This document shows positions 1-9,102 of a stretch of 14,718 nucleotides of DNA, in pieces. Each line of letters starts with the position of its first letter. The stretch's first letter is position 1. The stretch is taken from NCBI GenBank assembly GCA_003550305.1, contig QKYT01000226.1, positions 5,934-20,651 of the forward strand. The letters run 5' to 3'. A program made the position numbers and the translations under genes. The stretch comes from Glomus cerebriforme. Taxonomy: Eukaryota; Glomeromycota; Glomeromycetes; Glomerales; Glomeraceae. Below the pieces are notes generated by a model. It was given only the letters and a program-made list of their open reading frames with translations, was not told the origin of the DNA and searched no databases.

Positions 1-231
1 TTTTTTTTATTTCATTCATTCTTTCTTTTTGTGTACTTTTTTTTCATCATTTCCTTTAGGATGCTTTAGCTTTGTTGCCTAGTAATATAAATGATAAAAA
101 AATAAAAAAAAACGCGTATTTACTTTTACTATATTAACGCGTATTGTCAATTTTTATTGTGATTAATTAAAATCCTATAAATAAATAAATAATTTCTATA
201 AATAAAAATTTATTATCCGGACCTATTTTCC
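1..231. other. Gene-free T-rich then AT-rich stretch
   Basis: No open frame or RNA gene is supported here. Positions 1-60 are pyrimidine-rich and end in TTCCTTTAGG (51-60), which resembles the unit repeated at the far right end of the window in the same orientation. The rest is AT-rich spacer, apart from two ACGCGT sites annotated separately. Confidence 0.6.
112..145. promoter_or_regulatory. Two ACGCGTATT sites (MCB-like)
   Basis: ACGCGTATT occurs at 112-120 and again at 137-145, 25 bp apart, in a region almost devoid of CG dinucleotides. ACGCGT is the core of the fungal MCB element bound by Mbp1-type G1/S factors. No gene follows closely, so a regulatory role is only a suggestion. The pair could equally be a remnant of a repeat. 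Confidence 0.2.
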
Positions 232-282
232 GAGGTTGTTACAAATAAGACATGTAACAGGATGTTACAAATAAATTTATCC
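232..282 (+). repeat. Outer inverted repeat, left arm
   Basis: This 51-bp arm pairs without gaps with the reverse complement of 14119-14169, 42 of 51 by hand alignment. It contains a perfect dyad at 253-269, TGTAACA-GGA-TGTTACA, that is also conserved in the right arm. It could be the end of a very large element or one of two independent copies of a dispersed repeat. Confidence 0.7.
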
Positions 283-393
283 TACCTATAAAACTAAAAT
301 ATTTAAGAATTTAGATTTTTTATAGGGAAAATAACTCAAAATAAGATATATATATGCTAGAAGGGTCTCTCTGAAACCAGTTATTAGGATGTC

Positions 394-458
394 ACATCAA
401 ATAGTTAATCAAAATTATATCAGCAACTTTTGATCATTTACTATGATCATATTTTTTA
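394..458 (+). repeat. Element I left terminal inverted repeat
   Basis: It begins ACATCAAATAGTTAATC and matches the reverse complement of 3378-3442 with seven differences, five of them transitions. It also contains TGATCA twice (431-449), a short internal dyad that may be a binding site. Confidence 0.8.
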
Positions 459-1029
459 ATAAATAAATAAAGTTTAAAATAAATAGTATAATTTTACTAT
501 AAATTAATATTGAATTTCATTAATATTTTGAATCATTTCTACTCCTACATTTTCTTTTCTCATTTGCTTATTTTAGTCAGAAAAGATTTCACTGACCTAT
601 AAAAGTAATATTATGGTGATAAATTTAAGATTATTAATCAATATAAATATTAATGTAATAAAATATCATAAAATAATGCGAAAATGCACTAATTTTATAC
701 TAAATATCATAACAGAAATTTTATTGATTATTTAAAATATTTGATCATAACTTTAATGGTCTAGCATTTGTATATATGTATGCAAAATTTAAATAAAAAT
801 TATACAACTTTTATCTTGCAAAAGCAATTTGAAACTTAGAATTAACTGATTTATATATTAACAGTAGAGTGGCTTTACTTAAATAACAAAATGATTTATA
901 AAAGAAAAAAATTTGTGAAATTGGCAAATCTTTAGAGTTGATAAATGACAAAATCTTAGAAATTATACACAGAATCATTTTTCTAAAGCTAATAAACAAT
1001 GGAATCTTAGAAGTTGTACATTAAACTAT
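459..1029. other. AT-rich interior of element I before the relic gene
   Basis: I see no reliable coding sequence here. From about 880 the plus strand has short protein-like stretches (for example around 960-1010) broken by frequent stops, which could be the decayed N-terminus of the transposase relic that follows. They are too degraded to annotate. Confidence 0.4.
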
Positions 1030-3285
1030 TATTAATTAAAGCATCCAAGAGATCTGACCAGTATAATTTATTAATAGATTTACTTGAAAAATTAACTGAT
1101 GATCAATTAAAATAGCCAGTCATCATTTTTAAACAATGAGGTATCCTAAAGAACCAAGTTAAGATCAAATACTCTCACCTTTTTTACAAAAAAAAGTAAT
1201 AGATTTTATTGGTAATTCTCTTTATAAAGCAGGACAAAATTTAAATACATTAATTCAACATAATAAAAACTTACAAAAGCAAGTAACTCAACTCGAAAAA
1301 TCAAATGCTAAAAAGCTTATAAAAGTTCACCAATTAATAGGAACTATTTTACAATACAAGCACAAATAACATTAACATATATCAAAAATACATGCCAGAA
1401 TTCACAAATCTTTATTAGCTAATCCTCAAAGTTTAAGAGCAAGTATTCAAACAATAATTATGAAAAACAAATATCACTATATAACAAATTTTATCAATAT
1501 GATTACACAAGTATCACAAATTGGTTAAATGTTATTTTGGAATACTGTTCAAGCTATGTAATTAATCTTAGATTTTTTAACTGAAAAAAGTTTACCATTG
1601 CCAATTTCATCTTAATCTATTATTTGATAGAAAAGAAATTAGTGAGATTCATGTAAATCAAATTTTTAATCAAAATACTTTTTCAGAATTTTTTACTCTT
1701 AGAATAATGCTAAATGAATTAACATAAAATTAGCACAAAATATTTGTATTATGTATTATATTCTGAAACTTAGAAAATGATAAGCCAGATTTTCAAGTAT
1801 TGGAAGTAAAAGATTTAGCAACTTGTACAGAAAAATCAGTTGCTCAAGCAATATATGATATCTTTAATTATTTTAAAATAAAACTATAACAATGCTTTAT
1901 ATGTGTCTTTGACAATACAAATTATATGAGCAGCAAATCTAAAGGTACAATCTCTTTATTTAATAAGTTAAATGATGCTAATTTATTCTGAATTTTCTGT
2001 GAGTTTCATGTTGTACACATTATAATGAATAATTTTAAAGAAATTGCCTTTGATAAGTTGCCTAATATTAGTAAATTTTTATAAAAAGAACTTCTAGCAA
2101 ATCTTTTATATTTGGCTTGGGAACTTTATGATGGCTATAATAAAACAGATAAGGACAAGCCAATAGGAATTCAATCAGATTATATTTGCAAACTTTATGA
2201 AGAACTATTTGGATATCAATTAATAAAATATCAACAGCCCATTTGATCAAAATGGCTTTATGAATTAATATGTGCTAAGCAATATTTAGAGCGAAGAGAT
2301 ATTCATATACAATTTACAGAATGGTTTTTATCATGTCTTAAGGCCTGAAAGAAAATATTAAAAGTGTATATTAAAAAATGGGAATTATTTTAGAATTGGC
2401 TTCATAATCTAATCCTTAATATTCAAATTAAATTACTAGTTTATTTTGAAAAAGACTTTTATTATCCAATGAACAAATTTCTTACAGGATATGATTCTGA
2501 ATTACAATTATAATCAGTTCAAAATTCTGTATCAATAAACCTTCTGGTCAACATGTTAAATATCTAATTTTATAGTTCGTACAATAATGAAACTTCAAAG
2601 TATTGTTAAAGATCCCTACTCATTTTTTAAAATAGAGTTATTAAAAGATACTGATTTGTTAAATAATGATTAAATGAATAAAATTATGCTGGATCTTGAA
2701 CATAATATTCAAAAGGCATTGAAGCTTTATCAAAAATAGTTAAATTGTTAGTTGCATTTATCATTAAGTATTTGTCATCTAGGTAAAAAGTATGAAAGAG
2801 AATTTGCATAAAGCTTTGTACATATTATTTAGTTAATATTAACATCTTTATTAAGAGAATTGTGTTATATGAAATTTCTTGAATTAGATATTGCTAAATG
2901 ATGAATTTAATGACTTTGGACTATCAGTTGTATTGAGAAATCTAAAACAACTTCTCAAGATATTTGAATTTGTTAAAAATCAAATTTGATATATTATTGT
3001 TCACCAACAAAGCAACAACAAATAAAAGACTTCTTCAACAAATGAGATCTTAAAACTCATCCAAATATGACAAATAATCTTTAGCAATCAAAATTGAGAT
3101 TAACGAATATGTCACTTACTGAAATTGGCTGTAATTCTTCAAATTTAATAGAACTTCAGGCTAAAAAGCATCAAAAACAAATAAATAAATGAAGTTTAAC
3201 TCAAGAAAATCTTAAAGATAATGAGCATGAAAAAAAAGCAAATGTATTATTTAACAATTTATTTAATTTAAAATTTGTTTTTTAG
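1030..3285 (+). pseudogene. Broken hAT-like transposase of element I
   Basis: The plus strand reads as one long protein only if many stops and several frame changes are ignored. Recognisable pieces are an N-terminal coil-rich part (about 1192-1370, VIDFIGNSLYKAGQNLN), a core with DNTNYMSSKSKGTISLFN (from 1911) followed by a Cys/His stretch (EFHVVHIIM, about 1999-2030), a long middle region (LLYLAWELYDGY, 2105-2140; YLERRDIHIQF, about 2283-2318; FYYPMNKFLTGYD, about 2459-2497), and a C-terminal HQQ...DFFNK.DLKTHPNM segment (about 3002-3069). The Asp-Asn followed by C..H and the late HQQ segment resemble hAT-superfamily transposases, and the whole resembles a repetitive Rhizophagus protein family I remember. 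Stops such as those before KELLANLLY, before SKWLY and before DLKTHPNM sit where Gln, Arg or another residue is expected. The copy cannot encode an active transposase. Confidence 0.65.
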
Positions 3286-3377
3286 CAATTTATTATTTTA
3301 ATGTATAATTCAAAATTTAAGTTGATAAAAACAAACATTTGAAAATTTTCAAAAAATTAATTGTTATATGTATAACA

Positions 3378-3442
3378 TAAAAAATCTGATTATAGTAAAT
3401 AATCAAAGGGTGCTGATATAGTTTTGATTAACTATTCGATGT
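3378..3442 (-). repeat. Element I right terminal inverted repeat
   Basis: The reverse complement begins ACATCGAATAGTTAATC and matches 394-458 at 58 of 65 positions with no gap. It retains a CG dinucleotide that reads CA in the left copy. Confidence 0.8.
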
Positions 3443-3508
3443 ATTCTAACCAGTTATATATGGAAGCAAGTTTTTTCTTACTATAAACATTGTATTTAGA
3501 AAAGCAAA

Positions 3509-3751
3509 ATGTCTTCTATTCTCACTAAAGCTAATATGTTAAAAGAATATGGAACGAAAAGTTTTATCTATTTTTTACGGAAAGATTTCAAATTACAGAT
3601 AGAAGTTAGTGATCTTTTTATGAAACTTGAGGAGGAAAAAATCATTAGTTATTTATTTTTCAATTTAACCAAACAAAAATTTAGAGAATTTGGGATGAAA
3701 TTAAGACCTGCATTAGAGCTTGAGAATTACATTAAGAAACTGTATGAGTAA
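3509..3751 (+). CDS. Small SAM-domain-like protein, 80 aa
   Basis: This is an uninterrupted frame starting at ATG with A-rich context (AAAATG) and ending TAA. Residues about 20-78 look like a sterile alpha motif: IEVSDLFMKLEEEKIIS, then NLTKQKFREFGMKLRPALEL, then a terminal helix ENYIKKL. The pattern ILxEExIxGxxFLxLTKxxFRxFGxKxGPAxxL is typical of SAM domains in expanded glomeromycete families. SAM domains usually mediate protein-protein oligomerisation, and nothing else is present here. A weak TATA-like CTATAAAC lies at 3481-3488. The start is 66 bp beyond element I's right end, so the promoter may have been disrupted or replaced by the insertion. A second SAM gene of the same type begins about 590 bp downstream. 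This ORF is therefore either a short stand-alone SAM protein, a first exon, or the truncated remains of a longer SAM gene. Sequence alone does not show expression. Confidence 0.5.
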   Translation: MSSILTKANMLKEYGTKSFIYFLRKDFKLQIEVSDLFMKLEEEKIISYLFFNLTKQKFREFGMKLRPALELENYIKKLYE

Positions 3752-4268
3752 TTAGCTGGTGCTTTATATAATATTATAGCTGAATCAGTGGGTGTTTATT
3801 TTAATAAACTATGACTTCTATTTAATGAGCATTTTTCTAACTATTATTACCTTTGGTAACAGATTCTCAAAAAAAACTGAATTTATTAAATTATATATCT
3901 CCAAAAAATAATTAGTATTTTTATTATGTATCAGTAATCTATTCACAATTTTTATGTATTGTAAACCAGTTCTGGTAACATTTTTTTATTTCTTAAATAA
4001 AGTATATATTACGTTCTTATTATAAATCTTAAAAATGACATATATAATAATGTAATGTAATTATCTGACAATTCTGTACTATATTTTAATTGCATATATA
4101 TTGGACAAATAATACATTCTGAATCGATACAAAAAAATCTATCATTTCTTTTCAGACATATCTTACTTTAGAAGCAAAAAAAAATACTTTATATAGTCAT
4201 AAATTAGCTTTACCTGAAATTGCAATCAAGTATATATTTTTTTACAAGTACAAAACTACAAATATACA
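3752..4268. other. AT-rich spacer between the two SAM sequences
   Basis: There is no supported gene. Small palindromes occur (TTACCTTTGGTAA near 3847-3859; CCAG-TT-CTGG near 3965-3974), but without a larger structure. A pyrimidine tract ending in CAG near 4142-4155 could be an acceptor if the upstream SAM ORF were an exon, but I see no matching coding sequence after it. Confidence 0.4.
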
Positions 4269-4279
4269 TATATAAAAGG
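4269..4279 (+). promoter_or_regulatory. TATA box candidate for second SAM gene
   Basis: TATATAAAAGG closely matches the eukaryotic TATA consensus. It stands about 65 bp upstream of where the second SAM reading frame opens (4337). In so AT-rich a background the weight comes from the AAAAGG extension and the position, not from the TATA letters alone. Confidence 0.35.
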
Positions 4280-4664
4280 CATGTTTTTACAATTCTTTAC
4301 ATCTTCTTCTCCAAGCTGGAAGAAGTTTTTTTATGAACAATATCAGACATTATTAAGGATTTTAATACAGAGGAGCTTATCGAATATTTGAAGAAGAAAA
4401 ACTTGAAGTTAGAGGAATTCCACTTCAAAATTTTACATAAGGAAGAAATAGCTGGTAGTGATTTTCTTAATACAACTAAAAAGGAATTTCAAAGTTATAG
4501 TATGAAAGCTGATCGTGTAAAAAGACTTGCAGAATTTATTGAGAATCTCAGCCAGAAATTACAAAACTACTCCTTACTTAAAACTCTTGATGATTTAAAG
4601 GAAATATTACATAAAAATAAGATTAATGAAAAAGACATAACAAGCATCAAGTAATTTACTTCTA

Positions 4665-4730
4665 GTAGGTATTTAATTAATTTTTAAAACTGACTAAATA
4701 GTATATTAATCTTATTTTCTTTCTCTACAG
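4665..4730 (+). other. Intron 1 of the broken SAM gene (66 nt)
   Basis: The donor GTAGGT and acceptor CTACAG, with a CTGAC branch-like site near 4690-4694, join the two halves in frame across a split codon (A|TT). The first-exon stop at 4652-4654 lies just before the intron, and reading through it the two exons give one continuous family-like protein. Confidence 0.65.
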
Positions 4731-5041
4731 TTTTCGAAAAAATTAGTGATAATGATAAAGCATTCAAATACTGTATGGAAGACATTATCTTAAAACTTTT
4801 AAATATGAAAACTATGACCAATGCTAATGAGATGATACGTTATGAATTTATTTCAGCAATATTACATATATCAATTATTATCACTAAAAAACTTACTTCT
4901 CAAGATATTTTTACAGTGTTGCAGAAGAATATTTCAAAAGAATATTTAACTAGTTAAGTTGACTATGCAATCAAAGCTCTAAAGGATCTTCTATATATTA
5001 CTAAAGGAAAGTCTTGTAATATTAAGATTAGATATGTACAA

Positions 5042-5109
5042 GTAAGACTATTACTTAAATTCATATTTTAGAAGATTCAATAATAATATTAATGCATTTT
5101 ATCTCTTAA
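5042..5109 (+). other. Intron 2 of the broken SAM gene, acceptor mutated
   Basis: The donor GTAAGA is canonical. Continuity of the protein (VQ, then NLVQLES) places the 3' end at 5109, where the last two bases read AA instead of AG. A single G-to-A change would explain this and would abolish normal splicing. Confidence 0.5.
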
Positions 5110-5512
5110 AATCTGGTGCAACTTGAAAGTACATTCCAAACAAATAAGAAAAAATGAACTACAAATCAAGCATTTAATAAAGATTACTTTGATTATCTTT
5201 ATGGTATTGTAACTATAGGGTGAAGTGGCATTTTATAATATATATTTCAAATGGTATTTACTGTACAAGTGACACTAAATACCAAATTAATCTTACGAAG
5301 TTTGCCATCAAAGATAATCCTGAATTACTTTAAAGTAACATAAAAAGGGTAATTGGTATAATTGTTGGGTTATTAAAGGATTGTGTTAGTATAGATAGTT
5401 CTTTAGTTAGCAAGAGGGCTAGAATCAAAAAAATTATCAAAAAATAATATATATCCTGGACTATATTCTGAACATTTATATTTATTTTTCATATATATTA
5501 ATAAAAAATTTT

Positions 5513-6384
5513 CAGAATATTAAACAATTTCTTTCATATATAAAATTATTATTGATCATATCAGTTAACAAAGCTAATACATTTGAGCTTAAATTATTGA
5601 GACAGCACATCAAGAAGCTTGAGGCTAAGAATGCTAAAATATCCAATCTTAGAAATAAGTTCTTAATATTTGATACTGAAATAATTGAACTTAAGCACAG
5701 AAATGCTAAGACTCTAAAAGCGAATAGAAAATATAATGAGAGATATGATGCTAAGAATGCTAAACTTAAGGTCAAAATCAAGAAGTTAGAATCTGAGAAT
5801 GTTGAGTTTAGAGATAAACTCATAAAAGTAAAACAGAATTAATTGCAAAATGACTCAAAGAGAAATAATACCTTTAACAATAACTTATCTAACTTCAATT
5901 CAGATGTAAATTATCATAAAAAATCATCACAGAAGAAAGAGATGGATAATTTCTTTGATGAGGTATATAAGAAAAGTATTGTTGATGAGATAAGGTGATG
6001 AATAAGGAGAAAAAATTTCAGTGTGAGGTGGATGCATAAGATGATGCATGTATAACAAATATAGTTGCCATTATTAATAACTTAGATGAGTTGGAAAGCT
6101 AAAATGTTAATAAAATTAATAGTTGTACTTTTTTAGAGTTATCTACTAAAATAGAGATCATTGTAAATATCTTACAGAACTATATTCAGAAATGTATTGT
6201 GAATTCTATTGTAGATTCAAAAGTATCATATGATATAAAAACAGTTGATCAAGTTAATGATCAGAATGCTTCAGAAAAAATTAGAAAAACTATTAACTTG
6301 GTTAATGATCAAAATAAATTAGCAGTAGAAGCAAGTATAGTCAAAGTTGGGAATTGTACTAGTATTGTACTAGTATTATACTAA
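5513..6384 (+). pseudogene. Broken coiled-coil protein (glomeromycete repetitive family)
   Basis: An open frame runs from an acceptor-like TTTTCAG (5509-5515) to TAA at 5840-5842 with no in-frame ATG near its start. It encodes a strongly charged coiled coil (LKLLRQHIKKLEAKNAKI, ELKHRNAKTLKANRKYNERY, KLKVKIKKLESENVEFRDKL). After the stop the same frame continues with an Asn/Ser/Lys-rich part and KKEMDNFFDEVYKKSI (about 5936-5983). A frameshift near 5998-6001 then moves the reading to NKEKKFQCEVDA and on to 6384, with stops near 6037 and 6100. The last part has a duplicated VNDQN motif (about 6256 and 6301). The coil plus KEMDDF-type motif plus NKEKK is the order I remember from a large uncharacterised Rhizophagus family. 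Function is unknown. Lack of a start, at least three stops and one frameshift make it a relic, although the first 110 codons could be a terminal exon. Its 3' end abuts the hAT element. Confidence 0.55.
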
Positions 6385-6385
6385 T
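6353..6385. repeat. Three tandem 11-bp units at the left edge of the hAT element
   Basis: ATTGTACTAGT occurs at 6353-6363 and 6364-6374, and a diverged third unit, ATTATACTAAT, follows at 6375-6385, running into the inverted terminus of element II. ATTGTACT also follows the right terminus at 9435-9442, which suggests that the element inserted in or next to this array. Confidence 0.55.
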
Positions 6386-7686
6386 GATTCAGGTTAAACT
6401 CTATTTTTAATTCTGATATATATCAGATTTGTTAAATAGTCTAAAACCTAATTTCTAAATTCTGTAATCAGGACAAAAATTTGATATATATCTGAAATTC
6501 CTAAACTTTTTGATACTGTCCGATATGTCTGATACTAAAATTCATATAATGATAAAAAAAATTTATTTTTAAATTTAATAAAAGTTTCAATTTTTTTATA
6601 ACAAAAAATATTTAAACTTTTAAAAATAATTAATTTTTATTTAATAAAATGAAAATAATCAAATATCAAATTAATAAAGTAGCCAAAAGGCATCAACAAT
6701 ATGGTATAACTTACTTGAAAAAATTTTTCCTATTTAATTAAATAAAAGGTTAATTATTAACGTATTTTTTTCTCAGTTTCAAGTTTCAAATATAATACTT
6801 TAAACTTATTCAATGTGTTTTTCTTAATATGTCTATACAAGTAGAGACTGTAGAGTCTTCTAAAAGTAAAGGTGATAGGCCAAAATCTATTATATGGGAA
6901 ACTTATATTAGTCAAGGCCGGTAAATTTCAAAAGGTCATTATAATGCTACTTGTAATTTTTGTGACAAATTTTGGTATAAAGGATCTCCAGAAGTATGTA
7001 AAGACAATCTGGCAAATTTATATCCAAAAGTACCACCCAATGCTAAAAACTTATTTTTCAACTGTTTAGTAATAAAAGCTATGGAAGAAACAAATGCATC
7101 TACTGGAAAAAAGTGTAAACTTAATGAAAAAATGCAGTCAAAAGTTGTAGATTATGTTGAAAGCACCAAATTAATTAATAAAAGAATTAAAGAAATTGAC
7201 TGTGCTCTTATTAAAGCATTTGTTATTTGTGGAATTCCATAATAAACAATTTAAAATCCTTTTTAAATTTATTAAAAAATTTCTTTTTTTATTATTATAT
7301 TAATAGCTTATGATGGCTGGACTAATCCATCGGGAGAATCTATTTGGAATTTTGTAATTTACACTTTCGATTATTATGAATATTTTTGGTGTCTTTGAAA
7401 TTTAACTAATGAAAGTTATACAAAGAACTTTTAGCTAAAGAAATGGAATGTATAATTAAATCTATTGGACCAAATAGATTTTCCGCTATAGTAACTGATG
7501 CTGAAACTAATGTTTATGCTGCCCATGCTATAATAACCTTAAAATATCCATACATATTAAACATAAGATGTATTACACATGCAATTAATCTTATTTTCAA
7601 AAATGTATGTAAAACACCTTTTGCAGATAAAATGTTAAAGTATTGCAATACTTTAGTTTCTTATTTCAAGACTAGTCATCAAGCTA

Positions 7687-7755
7687 GTAAGAAAATTTAA
7701 TTTGCACATTTATTTTAAATTTACAATTTATTTTAATTAATAATTGCAAATATAG
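7687..7755 (+). other. Intron in hAT transposase relic (69 nt)
   Basis: Donor GTAAGA and acceptor TATAG join SHQA with SQALKDVV in the same protein frame through the split codon A|GT, so the intron boundaries are supported by the reading on both sides. Confidence 0.65.
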
Positions 7756-8279
7756 GTCAAGCATTAAAAGATGTAGTAACTGAATATGCAGTTGAAGGTA
7801 GTGATTTAAAATGATGGGTTGATTCCCATTGGCATACCATGTATGACTGTGCTGCTTCAGTTCTAAGGTACAAAATTTCTTTGAAAACTGTAAATTATTT
7901 TTGATATTTATTTTATACGACATATTTTTTATTTTATTGAACTTCATTTGGATATAATATTAATCTATTTTTAAATAATTAAATGCGATTTGAGTATGCA
8001 GATTTGCTTTCATTAGCATTATTAGATATTTTGAGAAGTCATGCTTTTTTTGATGATGTAGAAGCACTATCTTTTGCACTATATTCAATTAAAAAATCAA
8101 TTGCCACTTTGGAATCTCAGAATTACACACTCTCTGATTAGGCGCTGCTATAAAAAAACTTCCTGATTCAGATCATCATACATTTCGATATCAATCTATT
8201 GCAATATTTAATAGAAGATTCGCTCAATTTAAAGATAAGACATATTTGGTGTCTTTTTTTTTACATCCAGGTTATAAAG

Positions 8280-8362
8280 GTATTTTTTAATATTTATTTA
8301 TTTTTGAATTTTTAAATATAAAATTATTATTAACAAATATTAATTGATATAATTTATTACAG
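8280..8362 (+). other. Intron in hAT transposase relic (83 nt)
   Basis: Donor GTATTT and acceptor TTACAG connect FLHPGYK with EIVFACGVFHEILL in frame (G|AA). Confidence 0.65.
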
Positions 8363-9102
8363 AAATAGTTTTTGCTTGTGGAGTTTTTCATGAAATTCTA
8401 CTTGCTGCAGATGAGATTTATGTAAAAATGGGTAAAACAAGTAAGGAGCAGGATATTTTAATGCCCAAATGTGCAAATATCATAAAAGACTTCCTCCTTT
8501 TGATATTTCTTTTTGTGTTGATGAATCTATTCAGATTTGGTGGGAATCAATTGAGGATTGTTTTGTTAAAGGTAAGAATCATATATGTCAACTTGCAATG
8601 AAACTATTTGCAATTACTTCTCATACTGCAGGATGTGAACAAATCTGGTCAAGACTTGACTGGTATTATGAAAAAAGACAAACTTGTATTTCTTTGGATA
8701 AACTTGAAAATATGCAAAAATTGGCTGCATTTTATCTTTTTAATACAAAAAAAGAATTGCCTTATTATGGTATTGGAAAAACAGCTGTGGAATTGTAAGT
8801 AATTATACAAGATGCTAAAATATTTAATGATGATAAAGTGTTAGAATTAGATGATGATTCTGAAGATAATAATAGTGAACTTGAGGAAGAAAAGACTTAC
8901 AATTGAAGATTTAATAAATTTGGATGCAGAGGTAATTGTAGCAAATTTGGGTGAAATTATTGGTGAAACTAATGAAAGAGTTAGAGAAAGAGAAAGAGAG
9001 AGTAATGATAGTAATAGTGGTATTGAGAATAATGAAAATAATGATAATAATGATAATAATAGTGGTGAAGATGAATGGAATCCAAAAGAAGCTGCAAGTT
9101 AG

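Larger units (their letters stand above)
394..3442. mobile_element. Element I: DNA transposon remnant with long TIRs
   Basis: The ends at 394-458 and 3378-3442 are inverted copies of one another over 65 bp without gaps, 58 of 65 matching. Between them lies a single decayed plus-strand transposase-like reading frame. The roughly 3-kb size fits an autonomous class II element. The outermost limits are uncertain: weak similarity continues outward (CCAGTTA near 377-383 against TAACTGG in reverse near 3449-3456), and I could not identify a target-site duplication. Its right end lies about 66 bp upstream of the SAM ORF at 3509. Confidence 0.75.
4337..5447 (+). pseudogene. Broken SAM-domain protein with nuclease-like C-terminal region
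   Basis: The frame opens after a TGA at 4334-4336 with no in-frame ATG, so the true start is lost or lies in an earlier exon. Residues from about 4361 form a SAM domain (TEELIEYLKKKNL, HKEEIAGSDFL, TKKEFQSYSMKADR). A conserved linker follows (KTLDDLKEILHKN...ITSIK). After intron 4665-4730 comes FEKISDNDKAFKYCMEDII, then NEMIRYEFISAILHISIII, VDYAIKALKDLLYI, a second intron (5042-5109), NLVQLESTFQTNKKK, DYFDYLYGIVT and a C-terminal KRARIKKIIKK ending at TAA 5445-5447. This order matches an expanded Rhizophagus SAM family as I remember it. The E...VDYAI...ExK arrangement suggests a PD-(D/E)XK nuclease fold, which is inference, and here ExK reads KGK. Lesions are stops at 4652-4654 (Gln expected), 4955-4957, after KKK near 5153 (Arg expected), and near 5330, plus a one-base frameshift near 5220. 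The coiled-coil relic follows immediately. Confidence 0.7.
6829..9102 (+). pseudogene. Broken hAT transposase with BED-like finger and dimerisation domain
   Basis: ATG at 6829 opens MSIQVETVESSKSKGDRP, followed by a BED-type region (HYNATCNFCDKFWYKGSP) in which the later zinc-ligand positions look degraded (CKDNLANLYPK). A catalytic core follows: YDGWTNPSGESIWNF (from about 7308), ELLAKEMECIIKSIGP (7425 on), VTDAETNVYAAH (about 7493), then WVDSHWHTMYDC (about 7815). The C-terminus has the hAT dimerisation signature AITSHTAGCEQIWSRLDWYY (about 8617-8676), LENMQKLAAFY and KKELPYYG, then an acidic Asn-rich tail ending WNPKEAAS. Introns 7687-7755 and 8280-8362 have GT...AG ends. Lesions are stops at 6922-6924, 7240-7245 and 7812-7814 (Arg expected), a deletion or frame change around 7260-7310, and frameshifts near 7424, 8140, 8465 and 8890. 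The transposase moves class II DNA in the nucleus; this copy is dead. Confidence 0.85.

Noticed and set aside
811..999. Minus-strand open frame of 62 codons
   Set aside because: Hydrophobic low-complexity translation in AT-rich DNA, with no family resemblance and no promoter or intron structure. The plus strand in this part may belong to the element I relic.
2068..2250. Minus-strand open frame of 60 codons
   Set aside because: It is the antisense of a well-recognised part of the element I transposase relic.
5512..5823. Minus-strand open frame of 103 codons rich in Leu and Ser
   Set aside because: It is antisense to the coiled-coil frame. Lys/Glu-rich coils produce long Leu/Phe/Ser-rich shadows on the other strand.
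1030..6384. Reassigned TAA/TAG codons (ciliate-like code) to explain frequent in-frame stops at Gln positions
   Set aside because: TGA also appears where Arg is expected, frameshifts and a lost splice acceptor are present, and the SAM ORF at 3509 reads normally with a TAA end. Decay explains all of this better than an altered code.
6872..7069. Plus-strand open frame of 65 codons
   Set aside because: It is an out-of-frame shadow of the BED-like region of the hAT transposase relic, whose true frame starts at 6829.
7684..7947. Minus-strand open frame of 87 codons
   Set aside because: It is antisense to an exon and intron of the hAT transposase relic, with no resemblance to a protein family.
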